The notes under the pieces are model-generated. The model did not search any database. It saw only the letters and a list, made by a program, of their open reading frames with translations, and was not told where the DNA came from. A stretch of 64,000 nt of DNA from contig CAVQBN010000005.1 in the NCBI GenBank assembly GCA_963710735.1, forward strand, positions 1-64,000, given 5' to 3'. This stretch comes from FEN-1297 sp963710735. GTDB lineage: Bacteria > Bacteroidota > Ignavibacteria > Ignavibacteriales > Ignavibacteriaceae. Within the stretch, counting starts at the first letter, position 1. Every line of letters begins with the position of its first letter. The translations under genes were made by a program, and so were the position numbers. This document shows, piece after piece, positions 43,422 through 53,400 of the stretch.

Positions 43422-44348
43422 ATGAAAAAATTATATTACTTCTCCAAATCGAAACTTCAGTTTATTGAGATAAGAAATTATAAAACTAAACTGACATTAT
43501 ATTTCTCTATGTCTGTAGTTCTTTTTAGTTCTATAATATTCGGAGGTTATTATTTTATTAATAATGTAACTAATTCTCAAAGAAGTTTACGCTCTTTAAA
43601 AGAGGAAAACAAGGAATTGCGTTTTAATTTAGATAATGTGATGGCTCGATTTCAAACGCTCAATAATTCATTGGATAGCTTATCCAAAATAAATAATGAT
43701 TTGAGGATTGCCGCCAACTTAGCACCAATTTCAAAAGATGAAAATATGCTTGGTATTGGCGGAGGATCATTTGATAATTCGGTAGACTTCTTAAATAATC
43801 CTTCTGAAGGAAAGCTTAAACAAGTTTTAGCATTAGTTGATGCTGTTTCAAGAAAAATATCGTTTGAAAAAACTCAGTATGTAGAAATTTCTTCTAAATT
43901 AAAAGAAAATCAAAAACTATTTGCTGCAATTCCGGCAATCAGGCCGTGTACAGGCAGAGTTACAGATGGATTTGGAATGCGAATGCATCCGATCCTTCAT
44001 ATTCTTAGGATGCATGAGGGAATTGACTTTGAAGCTGAAGTCGGTACACCAGTTTATGCTACGGGAAATGGAGTAATAAGCTTTGTCGGTCATAGAGGCG
44101 GATATGGACTTGCAGTTGAGATCAATCATGGTTTTGGTTACGTTACAGTTTATGCTCATCTATCGAAAACTGAAGTGAAAGAGGGACAAAGAGTGAAAAG
44201 GGGACAAGAAATAGCTAAAACAGGCGATACTGGTTTATCTACCGGTCCTCACTTACATTATGAAGTCCGTCATAATGGCATAGCTTTAAATCCTGACCAA
44301 TTTTTCTTTGGAGATCTAGGCTTCTTTGAATTAACAAGCAAGAACTAA
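43422..44348 (+). CDS. M23-family (LytM-type) peptidase
   Basis: A 308-residue envelope protein. A transmembrane helix at about 29-47 is followed by a coiled coil (about 55-95). The C-terminal M23 domain (about 175-300) has MHEGIDF (His and Asp zinc ligands) and the HLHYEV motif. The zinc ligands all appear present, so it may be catalytic or an activator of amidases. It cuts peptide cross-links in the wall. It has its own promoter. Confidence 0.92.
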   Translation: MKKLYYFSKSKLQFIEIRNYKTKLTLYFSMSVVLFSSIIFGGYYFINNVTNSQRSLRSLKEENKELRFNLDNVMARFQTLNNSLDSLSKINNDLRIAANLAPISKDENMLGIGGGSFDNSVDFLNNPSEGKLKQVLALVDAVSRKISFEKTQYVEISSKLKENQKLFAAIPAIRPCTGRVTDGFGMRMHPILHILRMHEGIDFEAEVGTPVYATGNGVISFVGHRGGYGLAVEINHGFGYVTVYAHLSKTEVKEGQRVKRGQEIAKTGDTGLSTGPHLHYEVRHNGIALNPDQFFFGDLGFFELTSKN

Positions 44349-44369
44349 ACTATTTGTGGAGATAACTTT

Positions 44370-44591
44370 ATGATTTGGACCGTTGAACTTGCTTCATTTT
44401 TGGATGATGCTCCATGGCCGTCAACGAAAGAGGAATTGATAGACTATGCGGAAAGAATTGGAGCTCCATATGAAGTGGTTGAAAATTTAATTGAATTAGA
44501 AGATTCCGACGAACCATATGAATCTATTGAAGATATTTGGCCTGACTACCCGTCAGACGAGGATTTCTTTTATAATGAAGATGATTATTAA
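44370..44591 (+). CDS. DUF2795 domain-containing protein (73 aa)
   Basis: A small, acidic protein. Residues 5-45 (ELASFLDDAPWPSTKEELIDYAERIGAPYEVVENL) fit the DUF2795 pattern, followed by a strongly acidic tail. DUF2795 has no known function. It is closed by a perfect terminator, so it is likely the last gene after the M23 peptidase. Confidence 0.82.
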   Translation: MIWTVELASFLDDAPWPSTKEELIDYAERIGAPYEVVENLIELEDSDEPYESIEDIWPDYPSDEDFFYNEDDY

Positions 44592-44594
44592 CTG

Positions 44595-44618
44595 AAGGCG
44601 CATTTAGCGCCTTTTTTT
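44595..44618 (+). terminator. Rho-independent terminator after DUF2795
   Basis: AAGGCGC (44595-44601), loop ATTTA, GCGCCTT (44607-44613), then a run of T's to 44618. The stem is stable and GC-rich. Confidence 0.9.
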
Positions 44619-44623
44619 AGCTT

Positions 44624-45748
44624 ATGACAAATAACTGGAATGGAATATACGGACAAACTATTGTTAAAGAAATATTAGAAAACTTAATTAATTCATCTAA
44701 AATACCTCACGCAATTTTATTTAGTGGAATTGAAGGAATAGGGAAGGATTTTGTCGCACTTAGATTTGCACAAACATTAAATTCAAAATTCTTAAATCCT
44801 AATGAAGCTGAGCACATCAATAATTTAATTTCAAATTTTTCTGAACCGTATATAAAATATATTTATCCATTGCCCCGCGGCAAGAATGAATCTGATTCGA
44901 CCGGACCAACAGAAAAATTAAGTCTTGATGAAATTCAAATTATTAAGGATGAAATTTCTAAAAAAATTCAAAATCCATATCATAAAATTACAATCCCTAA
45001 AGCTTCTAATATTAAAATAAGTAGCATTAGAGATATAAAAAAATTCTTATCCTTCGATTATTCTGATATTATTTATCGTATTGTTTTAATTTCAGATGCT
45101 CACTTAATGAATGAAGAAGCACAAAACGCTTTATTAAAAAGTTTGGAAGAACCTCCCGAAGGAGTAATTTTTATTTTAACAACTCCATTTCCAAACAATT
45201 TAAGAGAGACAATAAGATCAAGATGCTGGGTTATAAATTTCCAGCCCCTTAGTAGTGATGATCTTAGCAAAATACTTATTTCAAAATTTAATATTGAAGA
45301 AAAGTTAGCTAAGCAAATTGCTCCTTTTTCCGGAGGCTCAGTAGTAAATGCTCTTAGATTATTAGAAAATGCTTTTGAAGAGCTACTTGAAAAGACAATC
45401 CTTATCCTTAGATATTCATTTGGTAAGAAATACTATTCTGCTTTAAATGAATTTTCTGTTTTTCTTTCAGAGAATAATCCGGAATCTATAAAATTGCTAA
45501 TAAACATGATTATAGTCTGGCTGAATGATGTTCAAAAATATCGTTATCAAAATAACAATATATATTTTGAGGGTTACGTTGAGACAATACAAAAATTTAA
45601 TAAAAGATTTCCAGACGTTGATGTCAACTTTTTAGTTTCTAAATTAGAGAAGCTTGCGACTATTATTCATAATAATGTTAATTTAAATTTAATTGTTTTG
45701 AATATAGTATATGAACTTTCAACTTTAACGTTTCCTTTTAAAAATTAG
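44624..45748 (+). CDS. holB: DNA polymerase III delta' subunit-like clamp-loader ATPase
   Basis: A 374-residue AAA+ protein. The opening NGIYGQTIVKEILENLINSSKIPHAILFSG is typical of delta'. The P-loop is GIEGIGKD with Asp in the position usually held by Thr or Ser, which weakens the ATPase reading and fits delta' subunits that do not hydrolyse ATP. The segment NEEAQNALLKSLEEPPEGVIFIL is conserved, and the sensor region has SRCWVINF. It helps load the sliding clamp at forks. The gene starts 5 bases after the terminator of DUF2795. Confidence 0.88.
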   Translation: MTNNWNGIYGQTIVKEILENLINSSKIPHAILFSGIEGIGKDFVALRFAQTLNSKFLNPNEAEHINNLISNFSEPYIKYIYPLPRGKNESDSTGPTEKLSLDEIQIIKDEISKKIQNPYHKITIPKASNIKISSIRDIKKFLSFDYSDIIYRIVLISDAHLMNEEAQNALLKSLEEPPEGVIFILTTPFPNNLRETIRSRCWVINFQPLSSDDLSKILISKFNIEEKLAKQIAPFSGGSVVNALRLLENAFEELLEKTILILRYSFGKKYYSALNEFSVFLSENNPESIKLLINMIIVWLNDVQKYRYQNNNIYFEGYVETIQKFNKRFPDVDVNFLVSKLEKLATIIHNNVNLNLIVLNIVYELSTLTFPFKN

Positions 45749-45843
45749 AATTATAAAAATTTAAAATAATACCTATATAAGTTTTAACTTTGAGAAATAA
45801 TTCGTAAAATCTATTTAATATTTTTAATTATAGCGGGGATAAA

Positions 45844-47022
45844 ATGAAAAAAGTTGTAATTACAGCAGCAAAAAGAACTCCAATTGGTTCATTCAATGGT
45901 TCACTTGCATCATTAAGTGCAGCCAAGCTTGGAAGTATAGCCATAAAAAGTGTATTAGAAGAAAATAATATTGATATTAATCTTGTCGATGAAGTAATTT
46001 TCGGAAATGTTCTAACTGCCGGACAAGGACAGGCCCCTGCAAGACAAGCCGCAATTTTTTCAGGGCTGCCAAATAAAGTGGAATGCCTAACAATTAATAA
46101 AATGTGCGGCAGCGGATTAAAAGCTGTGATGTTAGCTCAGCAGGCAATTATGTGCGGCGATGCTGAAATTATTATTGCCGGCGGACAGGAAAGTATGAGT
46201 AATGCTCCATATCTTTTAATGAATGCCAGGAACGGCTACAGATTAGGAAACGGGGAACTTACAGATTCAATGGTTAAAGATGGGCTTTGGGACGTTTATA
46301 ATGATATTCACATGGGAAGTTGTGCAGAATCTTGTGCAAAAGACTTTCATTTTACACGTGAACAATTAGATGAATTTGCCATTAATTCATACAAAAAAGC
46401 CATTGATGCACAAAAAGATGGCAAATTCAATGATGAAATCGTGAAGGTTCCTATCAAAACTCGCACGGGAGAAAATTATGTTGAAACTGACGAAGAACCC
46501 ACTAAAGTTAATTTTGAAAAAATACCTAAAATAAAACCGGTATTTGAAAAAGATGGAGTAGTTACGGCAGCGAATGCTTCAAGCATAAATGATGGGGCTG
46601 CTGCATTAATCATTATGAGCGAAGAAAAAGCAAAGGAATTAGGTTATAAACCATTAGTAGAAATAGTTGCACAAAGTTCAGCGGCAAAGGCACCAATTGA
46701 TTTTACTACTGCACCTGCAGATGCTATTTCTAAAGTCCTTAGAAAAGCAAATATGAAAAAAGAAGAAATTGACTTATTCGAAATTAATGAAGCATTTGCA
46801 GTCGTTTCGCTAGCAGTTAATAAACTATTAGATTTGGATGCTTCCAGGATTAATGTTAATGGAGGTGCCGTTGCACTTGGGCACCCGATCGGAGCAAGCG
46901 GTGCTCGAATATTAGTTACGCTTATCCATGAAATGAAAAAAAGAAATTCGCAATATGGGCTTGCATCATTATGCATTGGCGGCGGTGAGGCTTCAGCATT
47001 AATAGTTAAAAATTATAAATAA
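45844..47022 (+). CDS. Acetyl-CoA C-acetyltransferase (thiolase)
   Basis: A 392-residue thiolase. The nucleophile is C88 in NKMCGSGLKA, with H347 in GHPIGASG and C377 in LCIGGGE. It condenses two acetyl-CoA to acetoacetyl-CoA or does the reverse. The next gene encodes a 3-hydroxyacyl-CoA dehydrogenase 19 bases on, which together form two steps of a butanoate or fatty-acid pathway. Whether it acts in synthesis or degradation is not visible here. Confidence 0.95.
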   Translation: MKKVVITAAKRTPIGSFNGSLASLSAAKLGSIAIKSVLEENNIDINLVDEVIFGNVLTAGQGQAPARQAAIFSGLPNKVECLTINKMCGSGLKAVMLAQQAIMCGDAEIIIAGGQESMSNAPYLLMNARNGYRLGNGELTDSMVKDGLWDVYNDIHMGSCAESCAKDFHFTREQLDEFAINSYKKAIDAQKDGKFNDEIVKVPIKTRTGENYVETDEEPTKVNFEKIPKIKPVFEKDGVVTAANASSINDGAAALIIMSEEKAKELGYKPLVEIVAQSSAAKAPIDFTTAPADAISKVLRKANMKKEEIDLFEINEAFAVVSLAVNKLLDLDASRINVNGGAVALGHPIGASGARILVTLIHEMKKRNSQYGLASLCIGGGEASALIVKNYK

Positions 47023-47041
47023 TTTATCTGGGGAGTTATAA

Positions 47042-47893
47042 ATGGAAATTAAAAAAGTATCTGTTATAGGCGGCGGAACCATGGGGAATGGCATTACTCA
47101 TGTATTTGCTTTAAAAGGATTCCGTGTTAATTTAATTGAAATGAACAATGAATTGGGGAATAAAGCCTTAGCTAATATAGTTAAAAATTTGGACCGTCAA
47201 TTAAAAAAGGGATCAATCTCAGAAGATGATAAAAATAGGACTATTGCAAATATTAGTATAATTTCAGGAGTAGAAAATACTCCTGCTAATTCAGATTTAA
47301 TTATTGAGGCAATTTATGAGAACAAAGAGGCTAAATTAAAAATATTCAATCAATTAGAGCAAATAGCTAAATCTGATTCTATATTTGCTTCAAATACCTC
47401 ATCTATTTCAATAACTGAATTATCTGCATTAAATAGGCCTGATAGGTTCATTGGTATGCATTTCATGAATCCTGTTCCGGTAATGCAGCTAGTTGAAATT
47501 ATTAGAGGATATTCAACCTCTGATAATACATTCAACAGCATTAAAGAATTAGCATTAAAGCTAGGGAAAACACCAGTTGAAGTATTTGACTACCCAGGAT
47601 TCATTTCAAATAGAATACTTATGCCTATGATTAATGAAGCCATTTTTGCTTTAATGGAAGGTGTAGCCTCAGCTGAAGATATTGATACTGTAATGAAGTT
47701 GGGAATGAATCATCCAATGGGTCCTTTAACCTTAGCAGATTTTATAGGGCTAGATGTATGTTTAGCAATAATGGATGTTTTATATAATGGATTTAACGAT
47801 TCTAAGTATAGGCCATGTCCTTTACTAAAAAAAATGGTTTCAGCTAAAAAGCTAGGAAGAAAAACGGGTGAAGGATTCTTTAAGTATAATTAA
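47042..47893 (+). CDS. 3-hydroxybutyryl-CoA dehydrogenase
   Basis: A 283-residue 3-hydroxyacyl-CoA dehydrogenase. The NAD-binding motif is VIGGGTMGNGI at residues 9-19. The active-site His lies in GMHFMNPVPVMQLVEI, and NHPMGPLTLADFIGLD is conserved near the C-terminus. It interconverts acetoacetyl-CoA and 3-hydroxybutyryl-CoA with NAD(P)H. The length fits the stand-alone bacterial form. It is co-transcribed with the thiolase. The GGGG(A)G motif before the start serves as ribosome-binding site. Confidence 0.94.
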   Translation: MEIKKVSVIGGGTMGNGITHVFALKGFRVNLIEMNNELGNKALANIVKNLDRQLKKGSISEDDKNRTIANISIISGVENTPANSDLIIEAIYENKEAKLKIFNQLEQIAKSDSIFASNTSSISITELSALNRPDRFIGMHFMNPVPVMQLVEIIRGYSTSDNTFNSIKELALKLGKTPVEVFDYPGFISNRILMPMINEAIFALMEGVASAEDIDTVMKLGMNHPMGPLTLADFIGLDVCLAIMDVLYNGFNDSKYRPCPLLKKMVSAKKLGRKTGEGFFKYN

Positions 47894-48044
47894 AGGATCA
47901 ATACTTTTTTTTTTGTTATAAAGAAGGGGATTGAGGCATTTTTATTATATCCCTTGAAAAGGAATAATATCAAGTCTTTAAACGAAGTGTATTGGATTTT
48001 AATTATCTATCAGTATACAGTATAATTCTGTCTAAATAGTAAAA

Positions 48045-48623
48045 TTACTTCGATAATTTAATTATGGGGGACGGTGTATTTTTAATTTCTGCTAATTTTT
48101 CTGAGTAAAACCAATCTTTCCCATTAGTTGAAAGCTCCTTTTTGAACGTTTTATCAAAATTCACTAACTGTATCAATTTAAAATAATAATCTTTTACGCT
48201 GCTCCTTACAATTGTATAGCTAACAACTAAGTTTGTAACGCTATCAGGACCAAAATAAATACCACAAGCGTTAATTATGTTGTCTAGATTCTTATTTCGA
48301 AATATCCGATCAACATCTAATAAAAGTGCCGGATCTTTTTCGATAGTATCAATATAATTCTTTCTAAAATTCAATATGATATTTTTAATCTTCTGATATT
48401 GATTTAAATAATTAGAAACTAATTCTAAATTTTTATAATGATATAGCCTTTCTATTAAAGAACTATTAACTCCAATTTCACAACTATCACCGTATATAGT
48501 CTTAACAGAGTCAAGTAGTGATATTCCATCTATTCTCTTTTTATCTTGTGCTTTATTTTGAACAGAGAAAGTTAAAAATAACATCAGACAAAGAAATAAT
48601 AATATTATTTTTCTAGAATGCAT
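48045..48623 (-). CDS. Hypothetical exported protein (192 aa)
   Basis: I do not recognise the family. A signal peptide is clear (MHSRKIILLFLCLMLFLTFSV, cleavage near Asn-Lys-Ala-Gln). The mature part is helical, Lys- and Asn-rich, with a single Cys pair spacing (CEIG and CGIYF). It is convergent with the dehydrogenase gene and not part of an obvious operon. A periplasmic location is inferred from the signal alone. Confidence 0.7.
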   Translation of the reverse strand: MHSRKIILLFLCLMLFLTFSVQNKAQDKKRIDGISLLDSVKTIYGDSCEIGVNSSLIERLYHYKNLELVSNYLNQYQKIKNIILNFRKNYIDTIEKDPALLLDVDRIFRNKNLDNIINACGIYFGPDSVTNLVVSYTIVRSSVKDYYFKLIQLVNFDKTFKKELSTNGKDWFYSEKLAEIKNTPSPIIKLSK

Positions 48624-48743
48624 TATTAAAAATTATTATAGAGGAAAAGAAATTTAGTTAAACTATTAAGAAAATGAGCTAAATTGGAGAAGAGAAAGAA
48701 ATGTCCGATAATGTATATTATGTAAACTATTCTATCTCCTCTT

Positions 48744-48950
48744 TTATCCAATCTTATTGAGTTTTAATATTATAAAGATTACTGCCAGAATAAATAAAAT
48801 CCAAATTATGGGGCTGCGTTTTTTTCGCTTTACCTTAAGCTGTTTTGAAAAACCCAATCTATTTTTTTGTTTTACTTTCGGATCAATTTCAGGATTATAA
48901 TGTCTTGGTGTATAATCGAATACCCGGTGTCTGGGCCGCTTCATTAGCAT
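48744..48950 (-). CDS. Small membrane protein, basic N-terminus (68 aa)
   Basis: I do not recognise the family. The N-terminal 45 residues are very basic (RPRHR, VKQKNR, KVKRKKR), followed by one hydrophobic helix at about 48-63. It would sit in the membrane with a positively charged cytoplasmic face. It lies just 17 bases from ftsY, and both are on the - strand, so it is probably co-transcribed. Confidence 0.7.
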   Translation of the reverse strand: MLMKRPRHRVFDYTPRHYNPEIDPKVKQKNRLGFSKQLKVKRKKRSPIIWILFILAVIFIILKLNKIG

Positions 48951-48967
48951 TTTATTTTCCTCTTCAT

Positions 48968-49906
48968 TTAGTTATCAAATAAAGCAGACACAAACAAATT
49001 TGGATCAAAGTTCTGCAGATCATCTATACCTTCGCCAACACCGATATATCTTACTGGAATGTTTTGCTTAGCGCATATTTGAAAAACAACTCCGCCTTTA
49101 GCAGTGCCATCCAATTTTGTAATAACAAGTCCATTAATATCTGTTACTTTAGAAAATTCGTCTGCTTGTACCAGTGCATTCTGGCCTGTGTTACCATCGA
49201 TTACTAATAATGTTTCATTGGGAGCATGGGGCAATACTTTTTTAATTACTCTTTTTATTTTATTTAATTCTTCCATCAAATGAGACTTATTATGTAACCG
49301 ACCGGCAGTATCAATCAGTACAAGATCATATTTATTTTTTATAGCAATACTAACTGCATCAAAAGCGACAGATGAGGGATCGGCACCTATTCCTTTTTGG
49401 ATTATTTCAACCCCGGCTCTTTTTGCCCAAATTTCTAATTGTTCGTTAGCAGCGGCTCTAAATGTATCTGCAGCGCCCACAATCACCTTTAACCCGGCCT
49501 TTTTATAATTGTGCGCCAGTTTTCCAATGGTTGTTGTCTTCCCTGCTCCATTAATACCAACTATTAGAATTACATAAGGTTTAAATTTATCAATACCGTT
49601 TTCATTACTATTCGCAGAATCAACATTTAATGTTGATTTTAATTCTTCTTTTACTGTCTGAATAATATTAAAATTTGAGCGGTCTTTCTCGCTTTTTAGT
49701 TTTACCCGTGCGTTTTCTATTATTCTTTCGGAAGTTTCGTAGCCAATATCAGATGTAATTAATATTTCTTCAATTTCATCCAATGTTTTGTCATCTAAAA
49801 CCGCTTTGCCACTGATAGTTTCATTTATAGTGTTAACGATTTTATTTCTGGTTTTTGTAAGACCAGATTTTAATTTATCGAAATTAAAATTATTTAGTAA
49901 TCCCAT
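48968..49906 (-). CDS. ftsY: Signal recognition particle receptor FtsY
   Basis: A 312-residue FtsY consisting of the NG domain alone. It lacks the long acidic A domain. The P-loop is GINGAGKT (about 117-124), with DTAGRLHNKSHLMEEL and TKLDGTAKGG further on. It docks ribosome-SRP complexes at the membrane through GTP-dependent binding to Ffh. The start overlaps the pgsA stop by 17 bases. Confidence 0.96.
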   Translation of the reverse strand: MGLLNNFNFDKLKSGLTKTRNKIVNTINETISGKAVLDDKTLDEIEEILITSDIGYETSERIIENARVKLKSEKDRSNFNIIQTVKEELKSTLNVDSANSNENGIDKFKPYVILIVGINGAGKTTTIGKLAHNYKKAGLKVIVGAADTFRAAANEQLEIWAKRAGVEIIQKGIGADPSSVAFDAVSIAIKNKYDLVLIDTAGRLHNKSHLMEELNKIKRVIKKVLPHAPNETLLVIDGNTGQNALVQADEFSKVTDINGLVITKLDGTAKGGVVFQICAKQNIPVRYIGVGEGIDDLQNFDPNLFVSALFDN

Positions 49907-50465
49907 ATTCTGTTTGTTTTAAAAATTCTTTAGCTCTGATTGCATAACCAATTAAAGATACAATCATGAGCACTATGCTTAAATAGTACAATATCATAAA
50001 AATAATGTTTGACCTGCCTATATATAGAAGTATCATTAATATTACCACACCTATATTTGATACTGTAATTTTACCCAGCATATTTGAAGGAAGCACCTTC
50101 CCTATTTTTTTTGAAATAATTATCCCGCCTAAAAAAATCAATAAATCCCGACCAATTATCATAATAAAATAATAAGTTTCAATTTGTCCGATGAGAAATA
50201 GTTTTAATATAATAATACCGACAACTATTTTGTCGGCAAGAGGATCGATAACTTTTCCTAATTCCGTAATTTCGTTGAATTTTCTTGCTAAAAATCCGTC
50301 CAAAATATCTGTTGCAGCGGCAATTAGACAAAATCCAACAGTAATATATCTTACCTGTTCTGATTGAAAATTATCCAATAAAAACCAGAAAGGGATAGCC
50401 AAAAATAAACGGACTAAACTCAGAAGATTGGACTTGGTTTTTATTTCATTAAAAGCAATTTTCAT
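49890..50465 (-). CDS. pgsA: CDP-alcohol phosphatidyltransferase (PgsA type)
   Basis: A 191-residue membrane enzyme. The catalytic motif D-G-x2-A-R-x8-G-x3-D-x3-D is seen as DGFLARKFNEITELGKVIDPLAD. Six hydrophobic stretches fit the family. It probably transfers phosphatidyl to glycerol-3-phosphate to make phosphatidylglycerophosphate. The first four bases overlap the protease gene (50462-50465), so both genes are coupled. Confidence 0.9.
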   Translation of the reverse strand: MKIAFNEIKTKSNLLSLVRLFLAIPFWFLLDNFQSEQVRYITVGFCLIAAATDILDGFLARKFNEITELGKVIDPLADKIVVGIIILKLFLIGQIETYYFIMIIGRDLLIFLGGIIISKKIGKVLPSNMLGKITVSNIGVVILMILLYIGRSNIIFMILYYLSIVLMIVSLIGYAIRAKEFLKQTEYGITK

Positions 50466-53400
50466 TTAATAACCGCAAATTTACCTAACTTATTTCCTAT
50501 CTCATTGTTCGAATTATCCATCTGTACTATTCTAAAAATATAAATACCGGTACTAAGTTGGTTTCCATTTTCATCTTTTAAATTATAATCGATGCCGCCG
50601 TCTCCATTATTTTCTTCAAGCTCATTCATCTTTTTCCCGTTCATGTTGAATATTGTTATTTTGACATGAGCAGGTAGATTTGCAAAAGTAATTTTGTTAG
50701 GACCATCTAAAATCCTTGAAGGATTCGGATAAACATAAACATCGGAAAGGTTATTTGCAAAGCTAGAAAGCACTACATAACTCCCTGCGCCGGAATTAAT
50801 TCTCAGGTTTCCAGTTTCAATTGATGATTTTACATTCAAAATATGTAAAGTATATTCTTTCCCGATAGATCCGACAGGCCTTTGTCCGTTCAAACTTAAA
50901 TAGATTATTCTGCTGTCTTTGCTGTCAATTTGAACTGAAGCTGCTTTATTAAATGGCGAAAATATATAATTAGCAGTGTCTTCAGCAGAAGCAGGATCAA
51001 CAGCTACATTAAAAACTAATTTAATTTTATAGGGATTTAATATTTCATGGGATATAATGAAAAAATTGCTTTTGATAATTAAAGTGCTGTCTATGGTGAA
51101 GGCTAAAGTATCAGATTTAATAGGCGAGCCGTAATAATCGTTTAAAGAATTTATCACTAACTTATTCTTCCCTATTGGTAAATCATTTGTAAAATTAAGT
51201 AAATAAGAATATTGACTTGCTGCAGAAATTGAATTGGGATATCCAAAGCCAACTACATCAAAAGAATGTAGATTTTCAATTTTAGTATCAATCATCTGAG
51301 TAAAAGTTATTTTAATGGAATTTGAAGTTTCATTTTTTATCCCAGCTACTATTGACGGAACATGTGAAAATACTTGAATTACCTGACTCAAGTTTGATAG
51401 CGGATAAGTTTTAGTATTATCTATGGTTTTAACTCCGTAAAAATAATTAACTTTATTTGATACTGTATTATCATTATAAAAGCTATTAGAAGTTGAATCA
51501 ATTAATACTAAGTTATTTTTATTGATACCTCTATAAATATAATATTGATTCCCACTCCCCGTCCAATTCAAATATATTGAATTTGAATCTATGCTGTAAC
51601 CAGCTATATTGTAAGGCGTACTAGCATGTTTTGAAACAGCAAATTCGTAAAAATTAATTCCCTGGTTAGTTGGGAATGCAACATCATTAATACCGTTTTT
51701 ATTTAAATCACCTATAAATATGGAATTGGAATTAATATTTTCTTTGTAGGAAATGATAGTATTTTTCCCGTTATCATATTTAAATATATATGAGTATGGG
51801 AAATCAAAAAGTACTAAATCATCAACCCCATTATTTTCAACATCCGCAAATCGTATGCTGTTATCAGCATTTTGGAACTGCGAGTTGAATTCTGTAGTGG
51901 GATCGATGAAAGCTTTATCAAAAATAACATTAAGGGAATCAGAAATAAAATTGAATATAATTAACCGATAATAAGGTGCAATATCTATATTAGAGTAAGA
52001 ATGAAGGAGTACAGCCATATCCGTCGTCCCTTTACCTGTATAGTCTCCCTCAGCAAGATATGCTGAAGATCCCATGAATCCCGTTGATATTACTTTATCT
52101 TTTTGAAATTGTTCAGGCCCATTTATTTTATAACTAAAAATATCACCATCTTCATCAACCATCCATATTTCTTTTTTACCATCGCCATCCATATCGGTGA
52201 CTACTGCATTGGGAAAATCAAGTACATTTCCGCCAACTCCTGAATTGGTGAAGTTAATTAATTTGTGAGGATTCGATAAACTTAAATCGGAATTCACATT
52301 CCAAATTGTTATTGATGTATCGCTATCTATATCTAATATTTCTGTTTTATTATTATCATAAAGATCTTTAGCAGAAATCGGCCAAAAAGTATTAGAAGTA
52401 TCAGCAAATTTTTGAATTAAATTAGTCGAGAACTGATTTTCTTGTTCATAAATAAAACCGTCATACACAAAATATGAAAGTATATCTTTTTTCCCATTAT
52501 TATTAAAATCTCCAAAATCTTTCACAATCCTATTTTGCATTGAATCTACTTTTACAAAACCGTTACCGGAAAGTTTATAGATATACGATATTCTTGGATT
52601 ACTCAAAGGTCTTAACACAACCTCATTAGAATCATTTGATGTGAGATCAATCGGGTTTTTATAAATCTCACCGGCAGGTAAAGAAAATGTTTGCTTAGTT
52701 TCGAATGCCGGGTTCAACGGCGAATTTGTTTTTATTATGAAATAAGAATTATTATTTTTTACAATTGATTTTAATCCTGCAATATTATCAGCTTCAAAAT
52801 AAACATCATAAGTAGAATTATTTTCTATTAGATTCGTGGGGATAAAACCATAGTGAATGTTCTTAACAGATTGAATATTTGTAGCAAATCCGTCAAGTGT
52901 AATAAAATTGAAATTATTTGTCCCGGTTTTTCTATAAAACATTTTAACAACCGAAGGCTGATTTGTTAAGCACGAAGCCAAAATTGTTTGTTTCTGTCCG
53001 TAGAATGCCGGTCCTACAAAAACCAAGTCTAATTTGGGTGGAGACCTAAGTACATAAAAATTTACTCTCTCTTCCATTGTCTTTCCATTACTTAAATCGA
53101 CTAACAATCTTAAGCAGTAAACTGAATCTTGAAAATTTGAAACATTAAGAGTATAAATATTCTTATTATTAAATTGATATTTTTGGTCTTGTAATAATAC
53201 TGTCCAATTATTAGGATTGAGTCCTGTCCCAACGAAAAGACTAAAGTTTTGAAAATATGCAGACAGAATTGATGCGGAAATAGAAATAGAGTCCGAGTTT
53301 GTAGCAAAATCTTGTTGAGGATTATTGAATTTAATAATTGAAGGTGCCAATACACTTAATGCCCTATACAAGTTCAATCTGCCTGCACCGCTTCTAATAT

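Noticed and set aside
47940..47970. Imperfect hairpin between the convergent hbd-type gene and the 192-aa gene
   Set aside because: It has two bulges and no T tract on either strand, so I cannot support it as a bidirectional terminator.
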